Below are positions 28,956-31,839 of a DNA stretch of 31,839 bases, piece by piece. The translations under genes and the position numbers were made by a program. The stretch spans positions 1 to 31,839 of the forward strand of contig QPMI01000108.1 of the NCBI GenBank assembly GCA_004431415.1, read 5' to 3'. How positions within the stretch are numbered: the stretch's first letter is position 1; each line of letters opens with the position of its first letter. Origin of the DNA: Cyanophora paradoxa. Its lineage: Eukaryota > Glaucocystophyceae > Cyanophorales > Cyanophoraceae. The notes beneath the pieces are model-generated. The model worked only from the letters and a program-made list of their open reading frames with translations. It ran no database searches and was not told where the DNA came from.

Positions 28956-29226
28956 CCGGAATCGATCTAGGACGGAAATGCGATTTTCGTCGACGCCCAC
29001 GGGAGAGCGATCGTCTTAGGGGACGAAATGCGATTTTCGTGCGACGCCACGGGAGAGCGATCGTCTTAGGGGAGTCTCGAGTCCAAAAATAAATGTCACG
29101 TCTATAGTAACGTTCGTGGGGTACTGTGTTACATGCGAGACCGTTCGCCTTCATGCGGAGTTGCCAATCGGACTCAATTGAAAAAAATTAATGGGCACGT
29201 TCACCATCGATCTACGGACAAGATCC

Positions 29227-29243
29227 GTGCTCCTGCGGAGCAC
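29227..29243. repeat. Inner loop hairpin with paired changes, unit 20
   Basis: GTGCTCC-TGC-GGAGCAC is a perfect 7-bp stem with the same TGC loop as the GGGCCCC-TGC-GGGTCCC hairpin of other units. Two base pairs are changed on both sides and the old mismatch is repaired. The outer left arm is absent in this unit. Confidence 0.8.
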
Positions 29244-29261
29244 TAAGTACGGCGAAGCCTC

Positions 29262-29410
29262 GCGGACGCCCTCGCGGCTGTCACAGTAGCCTATAGGGCA
29301 CACCTGGGCACTGGCCAGTGTGGCCAGCGGCCTGGCGATCGCGAACAGCTTTCTGGCTGGAAGCTGGCTCGCTGACGGCCAGTCCAGCTAGCCCTGGCCG
29401 GCTAGAGGAT
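29262..29410. other. Short non-array insert in unit 20
   Basis: This stretch is not found elsewhere in the window. It is rich in GGCCAG/CTGGCC words and contains the perfect 12-bp palindrome CACTGGCCAGTG at 29309-29320. No open frame or RNA gene is recognisable. Confidence 0.55.
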
Positions 29411-30410
29411 ATTAATGTGCTGAGGAAATAAATTAAGGGTGGAGCAGATTGAGAGGAGATTAATTATATAATATTGTTGGGAAGGAGGCCCGCGGCCGGG
29501 AGGGGCGAGGTTCTCGCGGCCAGGCGCATGCACAGAGCTTGCGCATCGCTTAAACAGGACGTCGAAAGCATATAGCATCGATGTGCAGGGCTGCGGAGGC
29601 GAGGGCGCGCGAAAGCTGTGCAGGCCCGTTCAGGATCGAATTTTTGCGTCGGCTGGATTGCCGCGCCTTGTCGCGTCCGCAGAGCTTGCGAAAAGCTTTA
29701 ATAAAATCTCAAATGAATATTGTAGCGATGCGCATGCGCGAGGATGCGAGGCGCGCGGAAAGATGTTCAGGTCCGTCCAGGATCGAATTTTCGGGGTCGG
29801 CTGGGCCCTCGGGCCGGCACATCAGTAAAGCGTGCGAAACGCTTGCTCTACATCTCAGATGCTTATGCTATTGTTCCGCGCATGCGCCGCGGCGTGGCGC
29901 GCGGAAAGATGTCGGGGTCCGTGCAGGATCGAATTTTTGCCGTCGGCTGGTTCTCGTCCTCTTTCGCGTCTTCGATTGTGGAAGGCTTTGATAAAATCTC
30001 AAATGAATATTGTAGCGATGCGCATGCGCGAGACGGAAGTCTTCTTCTACATCTTAAATGCTTATGCTATCGTTCCGCGCATGCGCCGCAGCGTGGGCGC
30101 GCGGAAAGATGTCCGGGCCCGTGCAGGATCGAATTTTTGTCATCGGGTACCTTCCTGCGCTGTTGCGGCTCCGAAAAGCGGATTTCGGGGTGCGCAGGCC
30201 CTGCTATGTCTATGCGCGCCAGTACGCATCGATTGCGCGCGTCGCGAGACCGGGCGGAACCGGCCGGATCAAATTTTCGGCCGACTCTTCGCACTGGAGC
30301 GTCGACGGCGCCCGAAATCGAGTTTGCGGCGATGCGCTCGCCTCGCGCGTCATTCTGTATCGTTCTGGGGCGTCCGTGGCGCGGTTTCGTCGCGGGACCG
30401 GGCGGGACCG

Positions 30411-30454
30411 GATCCACCCTTCTGAGTCGGACTGCGTTGTCGGAGGTTAAGTAC
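30411..30454 (+). promoter_or_regulatory. Degenerate promoter core, unit 21
   Basis: The aligned positions read GATCCAC (30411) and TTAAGTA (30447). The 36-bp spacing survives, but both motifs and the sequence between them are altered, so this core is probably dead. Confidence 0.3.
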
Positions 30455-30624
30455 TGGAATTGATCCAGAGGGAAATTCGATATTCGCGCGACGCCCACGG
30501 GAGAGCGGTCGTCTTAGGGGAGTCAGGACGCTAAAAATGGATCTAGAGAGGTCTGTGGGGGTTAGAGTAGCTGTGTTATTTGCGGCAATCGCGTCCGTGT
30601 CGAGGCAGAATTAATAAGTCTGCC

Positions 30625-30816
30625 TTGAGGAGTGTCGATACGGAAATTATTTAGCAGGGGGGATCTCGAGTGGAAAAAAAGGTTAAAAAAGGAATTTGGC
30701 TCGTTGGTTTTTGGGTTTGATTGAGGAGTGTCGATACGGAAATTATTTAGCAGGGGGGATCTCGAGTGGAAAAAAAGGTTAAAAAAGGAATTTGGCTCGT
30801 TGGTTTTTGGGTTTGA
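30625..30816. repeat. Exact 96-bp tandem duplication
   Basis: Copies 30625-30720 and 30721-30816 appear identical. Each holds GTCGATACGGAAATTATTTA, the A-tract of module C (GAGTGGAAAAAAAGG) and a GCTCGTTGGTTTTTGGGTTT segment not present in other units. Identity implies a very recent duplication or an assembly artefact. Confidence 0.9.
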
Positions 30817-31221
30817 GAAAGAGGCTTCGCCTGAAGAGCTTCGCCGACAAGCCCTGGGCCCTGCGGGTCCAAACATCGGGCGAAGCCTCTGCCGCCCCCT
30901 TCGCGTCCCCCTTTTTCATCGCGGTCCGTCGCGGCCCGCCCCTCCCCGTACCCTAAATCATGAGTCGCAAGGGTCCCCGTCCTGGTCCCCTTATTTATCG
31001 CCGCGGTCCCCGTCCTGGTCCCCTTATTTCAAGTTTATCGCGAGGCAGGCCTGAGAGGAGTTGTTCTGAGAGAATATAATTCTGTAATAAGGAGAATTGG
31101 TGCAGCTGATCATGAGAGAGAATATAATGAGGGGAGGAGTGGTGCTGCCAATCAGCTAGCTGTAGTTGAGCTCGAGGCCCTGAGGAAATGAGAGAAGATT
31201 GTTGAGGGAAGGGGCGAGGTT

Positions 31222-31839
31222 CTCGCGGCCAGGCGCATGCGCAGAGTTTGTGAATCGCTTAAACAGACTCTCGGATACATACATGATCGATGTCCAGGGC
31301 TGCGGAGCGAGGGCAAGCAGAAATATGTGCAGGCCTGTCCAGGATCGAAATTCTCGTGTCGGCTGGCTGCTCGTGCTCCGTCGCGTCCGCAGAGGTTGGA
31401 GAAGGCTTTGAAAAGCTCTAAAATGAATACTGTAGCGAGGGCATGGGTGAGGACGCGAGGGCGCGCGAACAGATGTTCAGGCCTGTCGAGGATCGAATTT
31501 TGGGGGTCGGCTGGGTCCTCGCGGCCGGCGCATTTGGAGACCGTGCAAAAGGCTTCTTCTACATCTCAAAGGCATATATATGCTATTGATCCGCGCATGC
31601 CCGCGGCGTTGGCGCGCGGAAAGATTCCGGGGCTGTGCTGGATCGAATTTTCGCCGTGAGGGACCTTTCTGTGCTGTTCGGCTCCGAAAAGCGGATATCT
31701 GGAGTGCGCAGGCCCTCCTATGTCTATGCGCGCCAGTACGCATCGATTGCGCGCGCCGGGGGACCGGACGGAAACCGAATGGATCAAAATTTCGGCCGAC
31801 TCTTCGGACTGGAGCGTCGATGGCGGCCGAAATCGAGCT
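31222..31839 (+). repeat. Array unit 22, cut by the window edge
   Basis: It has three subrepeats and the first part of B, ending about 110-120 bp before the expected promoter core. Subrepeat 1 resembles the third subrepeat-1 copy in unit 2 (AACAGACTCTCGGATACATA). The array evidently continues to the right. Confidence 0.88.

Larger units (their letters stand above)
28191..29512 (+). repeat. Array unit 20, diverged D and lost E
   Basis: It has three subrepeats, B and P (TATAAAATA at 28947). Module C has a duplicated GACGAAATGCGATTTTCGT segment (near 28973 and 29023) and a mutated core (GCGAGACCGTTCGCC). D lacks the outer left arm but keeps a changed inner hairpin (29227-29243). After about 29262 the C/T-rich block is replaced by non-array sequence to about 29410, then a remnant of E. 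Confidence 0.85.
29513..31221 (+). repeat. Array unit 21, expanded subrepeats and degenerate promoter core
   Basis: It carries five subrepeat blocks instead of three (starts 29513, 29660, 29808, 29953 and a fused fifth from 30033). The order is 1-2-3-2-3, the fourth broken off after GCATGCGCGAG and joined to the fifth. B follows, then a promoter core that has lost both motifs (GATCCAC at 30411, TTAAGTA at 30447). A changed C contains an exact 96-bp tandem duplication, and D has degenerate doubled left arms and a right arm at 30876-30894. E is short. At 1.7 kb this is the longest and most decayed unit. Confidence 0.85.

Noticed and set aside
456-31839. rRNA genes (18S, 5.8S, 25S/28S, 5S) or tRNAs
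   Set aside because: No stretch matches universally conserved rRNA segments. The B-box-like CCGGTTCGATC on the minus strand before the TATA box lacks an A box and a cloverleaf.
456-31839. LTR retrotransposon tandem or solo LTRs
   Set aside because: Units show no TG...CA ends, primer-binding site, polypurine tract next to an LTR, target duplications or gag/pol frames.

Overview
This window looks like eukaryotic, non-coding, tandemly repeated DNA. I see no convincing protein-coding gene and recognise no rRNA or tRNA. About 31.4 kb (456 to the right edge) is a head-to-tail array of 22 related units, the first truncated and the last cut by the window. It is interrupted by one 2.9-kb DNA transposon and a few short non-array stretches. 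The sequence is GC-rich with many CpG steps, punctuated by short AT-rich, purine-rich tracts. The organism cannot be named. A CACTA-type element and TATA-bearing satellite units fit a plant or alga, but also other eukaryotes.

A full unit is about 1.3-1.5 kb and reads left to right through six modules. A is three tandem subrepeats of about 149 bp. B is about 250 bp of conserved GC-rich sequence. P is a promoter-like core, GTCCCAC followed 35 bp later (start to start) by TATAAATA. C is about 230 bp carrying the conserved core ACGTCGGAGACCGTTCGCC and ending in an A7-A9 tract. D is a long hairpin (arms CGGAAGAGGCTTCGCCCGA and its complement, with a smaller hairpin in the loop) followed by C/T-rich direct repeats. 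E is a purine/AT-rich tract with GAGAATATAAT motifs.

Layout: 1-455 non-repeat left flank; 456-12423 units 1-10; 12424-15324 a 2,901-bp element with CACTGC...GCAGTG termini and a 3-bp CGT target duplication, inserted just 3' of the TATA box of unit 10; 15325-25096 the rest of unit 10 and units 11-17; 25097-25568 a rearranged non-array island ending in a palindrome; 25569-31839 units 18-22, more diverged. Units lacking modules (4, 5, 11, 13, 19) and near-identical non-neighbours (3/6/10, 12/14, 7/15) indicate repeated unequal exchange or conversion.

The architecture of subrepeats, repeated promoter-like core and downstream hairpin resembles an rDNA intergenic spacer with spacer promoters, or a transcribed megasatellite. 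Neither is proven: no rRNA gene lies in the window, and motif conservation between recently duplicated copies is not by itself evidence of function. Several units differ from near-identical copies mainly by single-base losses in homopolymers, so part of the sequence may carry read-level errors.
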